Positions 25,256-33,423 of a stretch of DNA of 64,000 bases are shown here, in pieces. Source of the DNA: Lachnospiraceae bacterium (lineage in GTDB: Bacteria > Bacillota > Clostridia > Lachnospirales > Lachnospiraceae). Numbering within the stretch: the stretch's first letter is position 1; the number at the start of each line of letters is the position of its first letter. A model generated the notes under the pieces. The model did not search any database, was not told the DNA's origin, and saw only the letters and a program-made list of their open reading frames with translations. The position numbers and the translations under genes are program-made. The stretch is from NCBI GenBank assembly GCA_021203465.1, contig JAJQBC010000124.1:38988-102987 (forward strand), written 5' to 3'.

Positions 25256-26632
25256 ATGAAGAAGAAAGTATGGATAATAAGCGCGGCTGTCCTTTTACTG
25301 TTGCTCCTTGCCGCATACGGTGTCGGATGCTGGTATTTTCACAGCCATTTTTATTATGGAAGCCTGATCGATGGGGAACTGTGCGGTTGCCTGACTGTGG
25401 AGCAGTCACGGGAGCTGTTGGTCGCGAAGTCCGCCGGGTATGAGCTGACAATCCAAGGGCGTAACGGCCTCAGTGACACGCTGAGCAGTGAAGAAACCGG
25501 CTGGAGTCTGGAGCCGACGGCAGAGCTGGAAAAGATTATCGGGTACCAGAGATGGTGGCTCTGGCCGCTGAGTTATTTCGAAAGCCACAGCTATGAGCTG
25601 ACTGAGAGCGTAGAGCTGAACGAAGAGTTGTTTGCGGCCGCTCTGGAGGAAATGTCGATTTTTGATCCGAAAAATATAACGGAACCGAAAGACGCAGAGC
25701 TCTCCTCCTATGACCCGGAGAGCAAGGGCTACTACATCGTGGAAGAGGCCGAGGGAAATCAGATCCTTGAGGAGGAGGCTACCGAGGCGATCCGCAGCGC
25801 CCTTCTCGCGCGCCAGAGCGAACTGGATCTGACGGACGGGCAGTATTATGAACAGCCCTCCGTGCGCGCGGACGATGAGGAACTGGTCAGCCTGATGGAA
25901 CAGATGAACTCCTATACGCAGATCACGATCACTTACGATATGCATGGCATCGAGGTGACGCTTGACGGAGATACGATAAGCGAATGGCTTACGGTGGAGA
26001 ACGGTGCGGTCTCGGTAGACAAGGAGCTGACCGACGCCTGGATTGAAGAGCTGGCGGAGACTTACAATACTTATGGAAAGAGCCGCAGTTTTACAACGAT
26101 CAGCGGAGAGACTATGACACTTCGCGGCGGCGCCTACGGGTGGAAGCTGGATGTGGAGGCAGAGCAGGAGGCGATCCTGGAACTGCTGGATGCGGGAGAA
26201 AGTGTAAGCCATACGCCTTCCTGGACGAAGGAAGGCTACGTGACAGGGACGGACGATATTGGCAATACATATGTGGAAATCGACCTTGGTTCGCAGCATC
26301 TGTACGTGATTGTGAAGGGCGCGGTCGTATTTGAGAGTGATTTTGTGTCCGGAAATGTTGCAGACGGAAGCACGACGCCGTCCGGCGTCTTTGGAATCAC
26401 CTACAAGACGACGAACGCGGTGCTCCGCGGCGACGATTATACAACGCCTGTCAGCTACTGGATGCCCTTCAATGGAAATATCGGGATGCATGACGCGACC
26501 TGGCGCAGCAGCTTTGGCGGGGACATTTATCTGACAAACGGTTCGCATGGCTGCATCAATCTTCCCTTGTCGGCTGCAAAGCAGATCTATGGGCTTGTCG
26601 AGACGAACATGCCGGTTATCTGCTATTATTGA
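25256..26632 (+). CDS. L,D-transpeptidase with peptidoglycan-binding domain
   Basis: A cell-wall enzyme of 458 residues that would form 3-3 cross-links or attach proteins to peptidoglycan. A membrane anchor occupies residues about 5-27; then comes a long extracellular region with a repeated putative peptidoglycan-binding module (seen around residues 60-170 and 210-310), then the YkuD domain from about 340. The catalytic motif is SHGCINLP with Cys433. The ATG follows GGGAGGCAC. A TATAAT lies 24 bp upstream of the start codon region. It is flanked by a strong terminator and is probably monocistronic. Confidence 0.87.
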   Translation: MKKKVWIISAAVLLLLLLAAYGVGCWYFHSHFYYGSLIDGELCGCLTVEQSRELLVAKSAGYELTIQGRNGLSDTLSSEETGWSLEPTAELEKIIGYQRWWLWPLSYFESHSYELTESVELNEELFAAALEEMSIFDPKNITEPKDAELSSYDPESKGYYIVEEAEGNQILEEEATEAIRSALLARQSELDLTDGQYYEQPSVRADDEELVSLMEQMNSYTQITITYDMHGIEVTLDGDTISEWLTVENGAVSVDKELTDAWIEELAETYNTYGKSRSFTTISGETMTLRGGAYGWKLDVEAEQEAILELLDAGESVSHTPSWTKEGYVTGTDDIGNTYVEIDLGSQHLYVIVKGAVVFESDFVSGNVADGSTTPSGVFGITYKTTNAVLRGDDYTTPVSYWMPFNGNIGMHDATWRSSFGGDIYLTNGSHGCINLPLSAAKQIYGLVETNMPVICYY

Positions 26633-26653
26633 GTAACAATTCAGAACAGCACC

Positions 26654-26708
26654 AAAATGAAAAGACAGACTGTGCAGGTTTACCTGCTAAAGGCTGTTTT
26701 TTCATTTT
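26654..26708 (+). terminator. Terminator after the L,D-transpeptidase gene
   Basis: AAAATGAAAA pairs with TTTTCATTTT, extended by ACAG/CTGT and an internal GCAGGT/ACCTGC hairpin. The A- and T-rich outer arms could work in both directions. Confidence 0.75.
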
Positions 26709-26750
26709 ACGGTGGGCTGTTCTAAATAGTTGTTTTACAGCATAGAATAT

Positions 26751-26779
26751 TTGCCATTCTACATAAAGTATGATACACT
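26751..26779 (+). promoter_or_regulatory. Promoter of galE
   Basis: -35 TTGCCA, a 17-bp spacer and -10 TACACT, 42 bp before the ATG. Confidence 0.55.
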
Positions 26780-26821
26780 GGATGGCAACGTCAAAAAAAG
26801 TAAACAATGAGGTGAGAAATT

Positions 26822-27838
26822 ATGAAAATTCTGGTGACAGGCGGCGCGGGTTACATAGGAAGCCATACTTGTGTAGAGTTGCTGGAGGAAGGCTACGAAG
26901 TGGTCATCGTGGACAATCTGTACAATTCCAGTGAGAAAGCGGTGGAGCGTGTACAGGAGATCACGGGAAAATCGGTGAAGTTTTATAAAGCGGACATGCT
27001 GGACCGCCCGGAGATGGATCGCATTTTTGAGATCGAGAAGCCGGAGGCAGTGATCCATTTTGCGGGATATAAGGCGGTGGGAGAGTCGGTCACGAAGCCA
27101 ATCGAATATTATTACAATAATATGGCCGGTACGCTGATCCTGTGCGATGTAATGCGGCATCACGACGTGAAAAATATTATTTTCAGCTCGTCGGCGACCG
27201 TCTATGGCGACCCGCTCGAGATTCCGATCAGCGAGACCTGTCCGAAGCAGAGTCCGACGAATCCTTATGGACAGACGAAGACGATGCTCGAGCAGGTGCT
27301 GATGGACATCCAGAAATCAGATCCCGAGTGGAATGTAATCCTGCTGCGCTATTTCAATCCGATCGGCGCGCATGCATCCGGACTGATCGGCGAGGATCCG
27401 AAGGGCATTCCGAATAATCTGCTTCCCTATATTGCACAGGTCGCGGTCGGCAGGCTTCCGCAGCTCGGCGTCTTTGGAAATGACTATGACACGCCGGACG
27501 GGACGGGCGTGCGGGACTACATCCATGTGGTAGACCTCGCGAGAGGGCATGTGAAGGCACTCGAGAAATTTAAGGAGGAGAAGGCCGTCCGGATTTACAA
27601 TCTGGGAACCGGGCAGGGCTACAGCGTGTTGCAGGTCATCAAAGCCTTCGAAAAAGCCTGTGGGAAAGAGATTCCATATGAAATCAAGCCGCGCCGTGCC
27701 GGAGATATCGCCACCTGCTACTGCACGCCGGCGAAGGCGAAAGCAGAGCTTGGCTGGGAGGCGCAGTACGGCATCGAGGAGATGTGCGCGGACACCTGGA
27801 GATGGCAGAGCAGGAACCCGAACGGATACGGCGACTGA
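26822..27838 (+). CDS. galE: UDP-glucose 4-epimerase
   Basis: Interconverts UDP-glucose and UDP-galactose (Leloir pathway; sugar donors for surface polymers). It is an extended short-chain dehydrogenase of 338 residues: [10 protein letters not shown] binds NAD, the catalytic Ser is in FSSSATVYG, and the Tyr-x-x-x-Lys pair is in NPYGQTK. ATG 26822 is behind AATGAGGTGAG. Usual length, with no Leloir partners nearby, so it is not in a galactose operon. A short PTS-IIB-like gene follows. Confidence 0.94.
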   Translation: MKILVTGGAGYIGSHTCVELLEEGYEVVIVDNLYNSSEKAVERVQEITGKSVKFYKADMLDRPEMDRIFEIEKPEAVIHFAGYKAVGESVTKPIEYYYNNMAGTLILCDVMRHHDVKNIIFSSSATVYGDPLEIPISETCPKQSPTNPYGQTKTMLEQVLMDIQKSDPEWNVILLRYFNPIGAHASGLIGEDPKGIPNNLLPYIAQVAVGRLPQLGVFGNDYDTPDGTGVRDYIHVVDLARGHVKALEKFKEEKAVRIYNLGTGQGYSVLQVIKAFEKACGKEIPYEIKPRRAGDIATCYCTPAKAKAELGWEAQYGIEEMCADTWRWQSRNPNGYGD

Positions 27839-27876
27839 CCGACATACATGTTTTTAGAAACAGGGGATAAGTGAGA

Positions 27877-28191
27877 ATGAAGATTATTCTTGTAAGTTAT
27901 TCCGGAAGCTCGGCCAGTATCCTGCGTGACCGCATGCTGGCCTGGGCGCATTCTAACCTGATGGAGGCAGAGGTGATCGTCTCCTCACTGGCGGGACTGG
28001 ACGGGGACAGGGACGACGCGGACATCGTCCTGGTGGGTCCTCAGGTGCGTTGTGCGCTCGCCAGCGTAAGGGAACGCGTTCCGAAGAAAATACCGGTGCT
28101 GGCTGTGGATACAAGGGATTACGGCATGGCGAAGGGGGACCGTGTGATGCAGGACGCGATCGCCGCGATAAAACGATATATGGAGGATTAA
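27877..28191 (+). CDS. PTS EIIB-like protein (lactose/cellobiose fold) lacking the phospho-cysteine
   Basis: A 104-residue protein with the alpha/beta layout of the lactose/cellobiose EIIB domain: MKIILV strand, a short P-loop-like turn, then a helix, and later DIVLVGPQVR and VLAVDTRDYG, which resemble the family. The active-site position after the first strand, normally Cys in VCxxGxSTS, is Ser7 in VSYSGSSAS. A phosphoryl-transfer role is therefore unlikely. ATG 27877 follows AGGGGATAAG; the GTG at 27871 is too close. No EIIA or EIIC gene is near. It may be a regulatory or nucleotide-binding remnant. Confidence 0.6.
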   Translation: MKIILVSYSGSSASILRDRMLAWAHSNLMEAEVIVSSLAGLDGDRDDADIVLVGPQVRCALASVRERVPKKIPVLAVDTRDYGMAKGDRVMQDAIAAIKRYMED

Positions 28192-28192
28192 A

Positions 28193-29593
28193 ATGGCAAC
28201 AAATGAGGTAAAAGCGCCTGCTCAGAATGAGAACAAGATGGGCACGATGCCCGTCAACCGGCTGCTCATTACGATGGCACTGCCGATGATGATCTCAATG
28301 CTGGTACAGGCACTTTATAATATTGTTGACAGTATTTTTGTATCCAGAATCAGCGAAGAGGCGCTGACCGCAGTGTCGATGGCGTATCCAATACAGAATC
28401 TGCTGATCGGTCTCGCGAGTGGCCTGGCGGTAGGCATGAACGCCCTGGTCTCCAGGGCTCTGGGTGAAAATAAAAAAGATACGGCGAACCAGATGGCCAT
28501 GCACGGTGTGGCCTTAAGCGCCTGCGGTTATCTGATTTTTCTGGTAGTCGGACTCACGATCGCCCGCTGGTTTTTCGTCGTACAGGGAGCTTCCGATGTG
28601 ATTGCAGACTACGGATATGAATACCTTTCCGTTATCACGTGTATGAGCTTCGGCATTTTTGTGGAAATCGCCTTCGAGCGGATGCTGCAGGCGACCGGAA
28701 AGACGATTTATACCATGTTCACACAGGGAATCGGCGCGATCTTCAATATTATTTTCGATCCGATTCTGATCTTCGGCCTATTTGGCGCGCCGAAGCTCGG
28801 TATCGCGGGCGCGGCCTGGGCGACGGTGCTCGGGCAGATTCTGGCAGGCTGCCTTGCATTTTTCCTCAACTGGAAAAAGAACGAGGACATTCGCCTGGAT
28901 TTCCGAAAATTCCGTCCGGAGCTTCGCGCATTCGGACAGATTCTTTACATTGGCATTCCGTCGGTGCTGATGGTCGCGATCGGTTCAGTTATGACCTTCA
29001 GTGTGAACCGCATCCTCGTGGTCTTCTCCTCGACGGCTGTGGCGGTGTTCGGCGTCTATTTCAAGCTGCAGAGCTTCGCTTTCATGCCGGTATTTGGCTT
29101 GAACAACGGCATGGTGCCGATCATCGCCTACAATTACGGTGCAGTGAAGCCTGACCGGATGATCAAAACGCTGAAGCTGGCAATCTTTTACGCGACCTGC
29201 ATTATGGTCATTGCTTTCGTCATTTTTCAGACATTGCCGAAGCAGCTGCTTCTTTTGTTCAGCGCCTCCGATGAGATGCTCGCGATCGGGATTCCGTCGC
29301 TGCGGATCCTGTCGGTATGTTTCCTCGTCGCCGGGGCGAATGTCGTCATCGGCTCCTTCTTTCAGGCGGTGGGAAACGGTATTTACAGTATGTTGGTGTC
29401 GCTGTTCCGCCAGCTCATCTTTCTTGTGCCGCTGGCGTACCTGTTCTCAAAGACCGGTAATGTCAACATGGTCTGGCTGGCCTGGCCGCTTGCGGAAATC
29501 GCCGCGGTCGTCTGCAACGTCATTTTCATGTACCGGATTAACCGGGATATTTTAAAGCCGTTAAAAAAAGAAGCTGCAGAAAGAGCGATCTGA
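28193..29593 (+). CDS. MATE-family multidrug/Na+ antiporter
   Basis: A polytopic membrane exporter of 466 residues with about 12 transmembrane helices in two related halves, as expected for MatE proteins; the first half has ALYNIVDSIFVSR and the second AVFGVYFKLQSFAFMP. Such proteins expel cationic drugs or metabolites using Na+ or H+ gradients. It begins 1 bp after the EIIB-like gene's stop, with GGAGG inside that gene's end, so the two are co-transcribed. The substrate is unknown. The C-terminus is lysine-rich and cytosolic. Confidence 0.88.
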   Translation: MATNEVKAPAQNENKMGTMPVNRLLITMALPMMISMLVQALYNIVDSIFVSRISEEALTAVSMAYPIQNLLIGLASGLAVGMNALVSRALGENKKDTANQMAMHGVALSACGYLIFLVVGLTIARWFFVVQGASDVIADYGYEYLSVITCMSFGIFVEIAFERMLQATGKTIYTMFTQGIGAIFNIIFDPILIFGLFGAPKLGIAGAAWATVLGQILAGCLAFFLNWKKNEDIRLDFRKFRPELRAFGQILYIGIPSVLMVAIGSVMTFSVNRILVVFSSTAVAVFGVYFKLQSFAFMPVFGLNNGMVPIIAYNYGAVKPDRMIKTLKLAIFYATCIMVIAFVIFQTLPKQLLLLFSASDEMLAIGIPSLRILSVCFLVAGANVVIGSFFQAVGNGIYSMLVSLFRQLIFLVPLAYLFSKTGNVNMVWLAWPLAEIAAVVCNVIFMYRINRDILKPLKKEAAERAI

Positions 29594-29650
29594 GCAAACC
29601 AAATTGGATTACATAATTACACGGTATCGGAGTAAAACGAAAAGGAAAGC

Positions 29651-29683
29651 ATAGTACCATATCTCTGAGGAGGTGGGTACTAT
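29651..29683 (+). promoter_or_regulatory. Inverted repeat enclosing the ribosome binding site of the XRE gene
   Basis: ATAGTACC (29651-29658) and GGTACTAT (29676-29683) are perfect 8-bp arms. The loop contains GAGGAGG and the right arm includes the first two bases of the start codon. It could be a translational switch in RNA or an operator for the encoded regulator. Confidence 0.55.
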
Positions 29684-30041
29684 GGAGAACAGAATCAAGG
29701 AGCTTCGGGAGGAGCGCGGAATCAATCAGGACACGCTGGCCGGTTTTGTCGGCGTGTCACAGCAGAAAATCAGCAGGGTAGAGCGCAACACGGAGAACCT
29801 CGGCATCGATCTGCTGATTGAGATATCCGATTATTTTCATGTGACGACCGATTATCTACTGTGCCTGTCTGATGAGCGGCGCGGTTCCGCACAGGACGTA
29901 AGGCTTCGCTCCAAGATGGAGGAATATCAAGAGCTGATCGACGCGTATGAGGCACTGAGCAGGCGGCTTCGCAGTTTTGTGCTGAGGCTGATGCGTGCAA
30001 TGAAAAAAGTCGAGATGGAAGAACAAGAAAATAAGGATTAA
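29682..30041 (+). CDS. XRE-family transcriptional regulator
   Basis: A 119-residue DNA-binding protein. Residues about 5-60 form a Cro/C1-type helix-turn-helix (KELREERGINQDTLAGFVGVSQ, recognition helix around QQKISRVE), followed by a polar helical tail that could dimerise. ATG 29682 has a near-perfect GAGGAGGTGG site; a GTG at 29673 lies within it. The start is enclosed by an 8-bp inverted repeat, suggesting autoregulation. It has an orphan position between a MATE exporter and a cupin gene. Confidence 0.82.
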   Translation: MENRIKELREERGINQDTLAGFVGVSQQKISRVERNTENLGIDLLIEISDYFHVTTDYLLCLSDERRGSAQDVRLRSKMEEYQELIDAYEALSRRLRSFVLRLMRAMKKVEMEEQENKD

Positions 30042-30116
30042 GTAAAAGGCCGGGCTGGCACTGGCAGGAGAAATGTGCTATACTTTTAACATTGCAGCAG
30101 GAAAGGAGAGAACATT

Positions 30117-30458
30117 ATGGTACGCAAAGCAGAGATAAAAATGGCGGAAAATCTTCGCGGAGGCGAGGGTACGCTGGAGATGCATCATATTCTGAAGCCG
30201 GAGGAGTTGAACGGGCATGGAAGAATGTATGCGATGGTGAAGATGCCGCCGCACAGCAGCATCGGGATTCATGAGCATATTGGAGAGACGGAGCCCTATT
30301 ACATTCTGTCCGGGCATGGAACGTTTATCGACAACGATGGGAGCCGCATTCCGGTGGGGCCGGATGATGTATGTCTGATCGAGTGTGGACAGAGCCACGG
30401 ATTTGAGAATGATTCCGACGAAGAACTCACGATGATGGCGCTTGTTTACAACGAATAG
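30117..30458 (+). CDS. Small single-domain cupin protein
   Basis: A 113-residue beta-barrel cupin. The metal-binding motif is visible as HEHIGETEPYYILSGHG, with His-x-His, a downstream Glu and a second-motif His in QSHGFEN. This is the arrangement of metal-dependent isomerases, dioxygenases or sugar-binding cupins; the reaction is not predictable. ATG 30117 has AAAGGAGAG. A TATACT lies about 40 bp upstream. An SseB-family gene follows 15 bp later. Confidence 0.82.
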   Translation: MVRKAEIKMAENLRGGEGTLEMHHILKPEELNGHGRMYAMVKMPPHSSIGIHEHIGETEPYYILSGHGTFIDNDGSRIPVGPDDVCLIECGQSHGFENDSDEELTMMALVYNE

Positions 30459-30473
30459 GAACGAGAAGATAGC

Positions 30474-31406
30474 ATGGCGATTGACATTGAAAAATATCGG
30501 GAGAGAGGGCTTTCCCGGGCCGAGATCGTGAAGAACCTGAAAGAGGCATATACGCTGGTCTCCCCTCTGACCAATCTGCCCTATGTGGAGTGCGAAGGGG
30601 AGAATTTTAACGACCGTACTCTTCTTTTCGAATCAAAGGCCACGGCCGATCGGACGGCGGCGGATTACGAGGACGACGGTGTCCGTGTAAATGTCAAGGA
30701 ATTAAAAACCGTAGAAATTTACGCTCCGGTAAAGGGCGGGTCTGCGGACGGCGCCCGCAAAAAGCTGTATCTGAATCAGGTGCGCCAGCACCTCGGCATT
30801 TTGCCCTTCATCGGTACGAACGAGGTGTATTACTATCCGGCGGACGGTGAGCCTTATGCAGTCCCGGTGCGGGATCTTTTGCCGGACGGTTTCGAGAAGA
30901 AGGTAGCGGAGAATCCTCTTTATCAGCCGAACCTGCAGCTCACCGGTCTCTATCTCATGCAGGAGGCCCGGCGAAAGAAGGAATGGGTCGACCGAAGGCA
31001 TTTGCAGGCGCTGGACGAAGAATTTTCGTCCAATCTTGTGAAATCCAGACTGTTTATCGCCTTGATTCCTCCCGAGGGAAAAGAGAAGGATGAGAAGCTG
31101 GAGCTGAAAGAGTGCCGCCTGCCATACCTGAAGCATCAGAACGGGCAGACTTACTTTCCGCTCTTTACCGATGTCTGGGAGTTTCAGAAGTACACAAAGG
31201 GTAAGAAGAATATCCGCTCCATCCAGATGCCCTTTCAGGATGTGCTGAAATTCCGCTCGAAGGATGTGAACGCCTATATGCTGAATCCGCTCGGCTTCTC
31301 GCTGCCGCTGAGCACGGAGATGATCCCACGGATCCTGAAGCGTTTCGGTGTGGAGAGTAGTCCGGCGAAGACAACGCAGCCGGAGAGACCTACCGGGGAA
31401 AACTGA
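30474..31406 (+). CDS. SseB-family protein
   Basis: A 310-residue protein whose C-terminal part (from about residue 190: SRLFIALIPP, then PLFTDVWEFQKY and the LNPLGFSLPLS ending) resembles the SseB N-terminal domain family found in many Clostridia as a cytosolic protein of unknown function; no type III secretion link is implied. The N-terminal 180 residues are charged and unrecognised. No signal peptide or membrane segment. ATG 30474 follows GAGAAGATAGC. It is co-directional with the cupin, and a terminator follows. Confidence 0.65.
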   Translation: MAIDIEKYRERGLSRAEIVKNLKEAYTLVSPLTNLPYVECEGENFNDRTLLFESKATADRTAADYEDDGVRVNVKELKTVEIYAPVKGGSADGARKKLYLNQVRQHLGILPFIGTNEVYYYPADGEPYAVPVRDLLPDGFEKKVAENPLYQPNLQLTGLYLMQEARRKKEWVDRRHLQALDEEFSSNLVKSRLFIALIPPEGKEKDEKLELKECRLPYLKHQNGQTYFPLFTDVWEFQKYTKGKKNIRSIQMPFQDVLKFRSKDVNAYMLNPLGFSLPLSTEMIPRILKRFGVESSPAKTTQPERPTGEN

Positions 31407-31460
31407 GAGCTTTGATTCACAGAATGGTTTCCCAACGGGGATAAATCAATATTGCTGAAA

Positions 31461-31496
31461 AGAGGTTTGACACTAGATGTATCAAGCCTCTTTTTT
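31461..31496 (+). terminator. Terminator after the SseB-family gene
   Basis: AGAGGTTTGA pairs with TCAAGCCTCT (one G-U pair), followed by six T. It also lies between convergent genes. Confidence 0.85.
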
Positions 31497-31524
31497 CATG
31501 AGATTTTCTTCTGTTGTTGATCGC

Positions 31525-32172
31525 TTACTGCTGCTTCCTCCACCAGATCCAGGACATCAGCATCGGGATCAGGCAGGCCACGATCAGAACTGTCATGAGA
31601 AGGATAAAGGCCAGTTCCTGATTCGGCAGGAAGGCCAGAAGAATGGTCAGAAGTCCCGCGGTAAAGAGGCATTTGCCGCCGAGGCGCTGTGTCTTTCTCC
31701 AGTTTTCTTCACTGGACAGCGCCCAGGGCGTCTTAAAGCCCATGAAGAAATTGCTCTTGACTTTCGGCATGATATTCCCGAGGAACAGGAACAGGACGCC
31801 GACTAGCAGGAGGACAATCATCGGCACCGAAAGGGTGCCGGGGCGGAAGCTCTCTGTTATAATGATTACGTTTACAAGCAGCAGAAAGACCTGCATGAAA
31901 ACGCAGAAGAGGTCGTAATAAGAACCAAACTTTTCATAGTTCGCTTTCCGCGGATCGATGTGCGGAAGCGCGTCGAACAGAAGCGCCAGCACGACGCCCA
32001 GACCGAACGACATAAAAAGTTCTGTCTTGCTGCCATATGACACGTCTCCCGAAAAGCCCCAGTTTAAAGGAACCTGCTGCGGCAGGCGCTGATAGAGCAG
32101 TAGGAAGGCGAGCAGTGCCAGCAGCGGGATGGCATAATTCACGATACGCAGCTTTTTATTCTTCATCTCCAT
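31525..32172 (-). CDS. sdpI: SdpI-family membrane protein
   Basis: A 215-residue membrane protein with about six helices: DUF1648-type N-terminal part (PLLALLAFLLLYQRLP, then VPLNWGFSGDVSYGSK) and the SdpI domain (LGNIMPKVKSNFFMGFKTPWAL). In Bacillus SdpI gives immunity to the SdpC toxin and signals by sequestering SdpR. No SdpABC genes are nearby. The start overlaps the sdpR end by 17 bp, behind AAAGGAG. Many clostridial SdpI homologs have no toxin partner, so immunity to an exogenous toxin or a stress role is equally possible. Confidence 0.82.
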   Translation of the reverse strand: MEMKNKKLRIVNYAIPLLALLAFLLLYQRLPQQVPLNWGFSGDVSYGSKTELFMSFGLGVVLALLFDALPHIDPRKANYEKFGSYYDLFCVFMQVFLLLVNVIIITESFRPGTLSVPMIVLLLVGVLFLFLGNIMPKVKSNFFMGFKTPWALSSEENWRKTQRLGGKCLFTAGLLTILLAFLPNQELAFILLMTVLIVACLIPMLMSWIWWRKQQ

Positions 32173-32434
32173 TTTCTCCTTTCAGAGACAGCATCCAGTT
32201 CATAATATCGTCGAGTACCGTCGTATTCAGCGTATAAAAAATGTATTTTCCCTGCCTCTCGTCGTCGATCAGCCCCGCGTTTTTCAGAATAGACAGATGA
32301 TGGGAGAGGGAAGCGCCGGTCATGGAAAAATGCGTCAGCAGATCCCCGGCGGACATAGGACCCGCGCGCAGGAGATTCAGGATCTCGCGGCGGGTGGGGT
32401 CGGATAAGGCCTTGAAGCTCTCCTGAAAGCCCAT
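32156..32434 (-). CDS. sdpR: ArsR/SdpR-family repressor
   Basis: A winged-helix repressor of 92 residues. It begins ESFKALSDPTRREILNLL, the ArsR-family opening, and has the recognition region SGASLSHHLSILKNAGLI-like (here TGASLSHHLSILKNAGL). No cysteine metal site is present, which fits SdpR rather than ArsR/CadC. The ATG follows GGAGG. It is the first gene of the sdpRI unit. An 8-bp inverted repeat downstream of a TTGACA/TATTCT promoter is a probable autoregulatory operator. Confidence 0.85.
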   Translation of the reverse strand: MGFQESFKALSDPTRREILNLLRAGPMSAGDLLTHFSMTGASLSHHLSILKNAGLIDDERQGKYIFYTLNTTVLDDIMNWMLSLKGENGDEE

Positions 32435-32458
32435 GATTCCGTTCCTCCTTCGCTCTCA

Positions 32459-32484
32459 TTTAGATAATTTTCTAAATATCTAAA
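32459..32484 (-). promoter_or_regulatory. SdpR operator candidate
   Basis: TTTAGATA and TATCTAAA, perfect 8-bp arms 10 bp apart, lying just downstream of the -10 box of the sdpRI promoter, where bound repressor would block initiation. Confidence 0.6.
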
Positions 32485-32487
32485 CAA

Positions 32488-32516
32488 AGAATAGCATGAC
32501 ATATGAAGTTTGTCAA
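32488..32516 (-). promoter_or_regulatory. Promoter of sdpR-sdpI
   Basis: On the minus strand: -35 TTGACA (32516-32511), 17-bp spacer, -10 TATTCT (32493-32488). Confidence 0.75.
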
Positions 32517-32711
32517 GCTATGACAGACAATCTTGTTGACTACATTCTGTCAATGATATCCTCTTGAATGCGCATCCTGTTTTCTGAGCGTACTTCTTCC
32601 GTTTTTGCTGAAAAGTGGCTGTTAAAATTACACTGCTTATGTTAAAATAAAGTCATATCAGAGAATTTTCTTTCTTTAATGTTTAAAAGAAACAAGTTAT
32701 GGAGTGGGACA

Positions 32712-32993
32712 ATGACAGTCGAACAAATTCTGAAGCAGGCAGTTGCGCTGTGCCAGCGCTATGAGGCTTCAGAAGTAATTTTATTTGGCTCCCGTGCCAA
32801 GGGTACCGCACGGGAGAGAAGTGATATTGATCTCGCGGTTCGGGGTGCGCATGATTTTGCAGCTCTGGAAGAAGAGATGGAACAGATACCGACGTTGTAT
32901 ACGATTGATCTGGTTGATCTGAATCACTGCATGAACGCACTTTTGAAGGAGGACATCGAGCAATATGGGCGCAAAATTTACGAAAAGATATGA
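32712..32993 (+). CDS. mntA: MntA-type nucleotidyltransferase antitoxin
   Basis: A minimal nucleotidyltransferase of 93 residues. The catalytic motif is GSRAKGTARERSDID (GS, ten residues, DxD), with a further DLVDL acid strand. In characterised systems MntA adds AMP to the HEPN partner and blocks it. I start at ATG 32712 behind GGAGTGGG; the frame is open to 32679 but that stretch precedes the ribosome binding site. The end overlaps hepT by 29 bp. It is divergent from sdpR, in AT-rich DNA. Confidence 0.87.
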   Translation: MTVEQILKQAVALCQRYEASEVILFGSRAKGTARERSDIDLAVRGAHDFAALEEEMEQIPTLYTIDLVDLNHCMNALLKEDIEQYGRKIYEKI

Positions 32994-33402
32994 ATCCTTC
33001 CGGAACTCTCTGCTTTCTCTGGCTGAGGCAAGGCAGCGGGATCTTTCTGACTCCTTCATATTGAGCGGAACAGGCGCAAAGTTCAGCATCACCTTTGATC
33101 TGGCCTGGAAGCTGATGAAGGACATTCTGGTCGAGTGCTACGCGATCACAGATTTCGTCTCCGGTTCACCGCGGGAAGTGCTGAAGGCTTCATTTAAAGC
33201 AGAGCTGATAGAAGGGGATGTATGGATGGAAATGCTCGCGGTTCGGAACAATCTTGTACATGACTATGACGGCGAGGTTGTGAAATCCCACTGCGAGAAA
33301 ATCGTGCAGGCATTCATAGGAGAACTGGAAAAATTTCAGTCAAAGGCCATACAGATCCTGAAGGCTGAGAATGAGGAGCTTTTCTCTTCCGCAGAAAAGT
33401 AA
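32965..33402 (+). CDS. hepT: HepT-type HEPN toxin (nucleotidyltransferase partner)
   Basis: A 145-residue all-helical protein of the HI0074/HEPN group. The ribonuclease motif Rx4HxY is present as RNNLVHDY, the site modified by MntA. The family's AWKLMKDIL helix is also visible. HEPN toxins of this kind cleave tRNA or mRNA, unless AMPylated. It overlaps mntA by 29 bp and is followed 21 bp later by an AAA/nuclease gene. An intact motif in both partners argues for a working toxin-antitoxin pair. Confidence 0.85.
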   Translation: MGAKFTKRYESFRNSLLSLAEARQRDLSDSFILSGTGAKFSITFDLAWKLMKDILVECYAITDFVSGSPREVLKASFKAELIEGDVWMEMLAVRNNLVHDYDGEVVKSHCEKIVQAFIGELEKFQSKAIQILKAENEELFSSAEK

Positions 33403-33423
33403 CTGTTAAAGGATGGGGGATAA

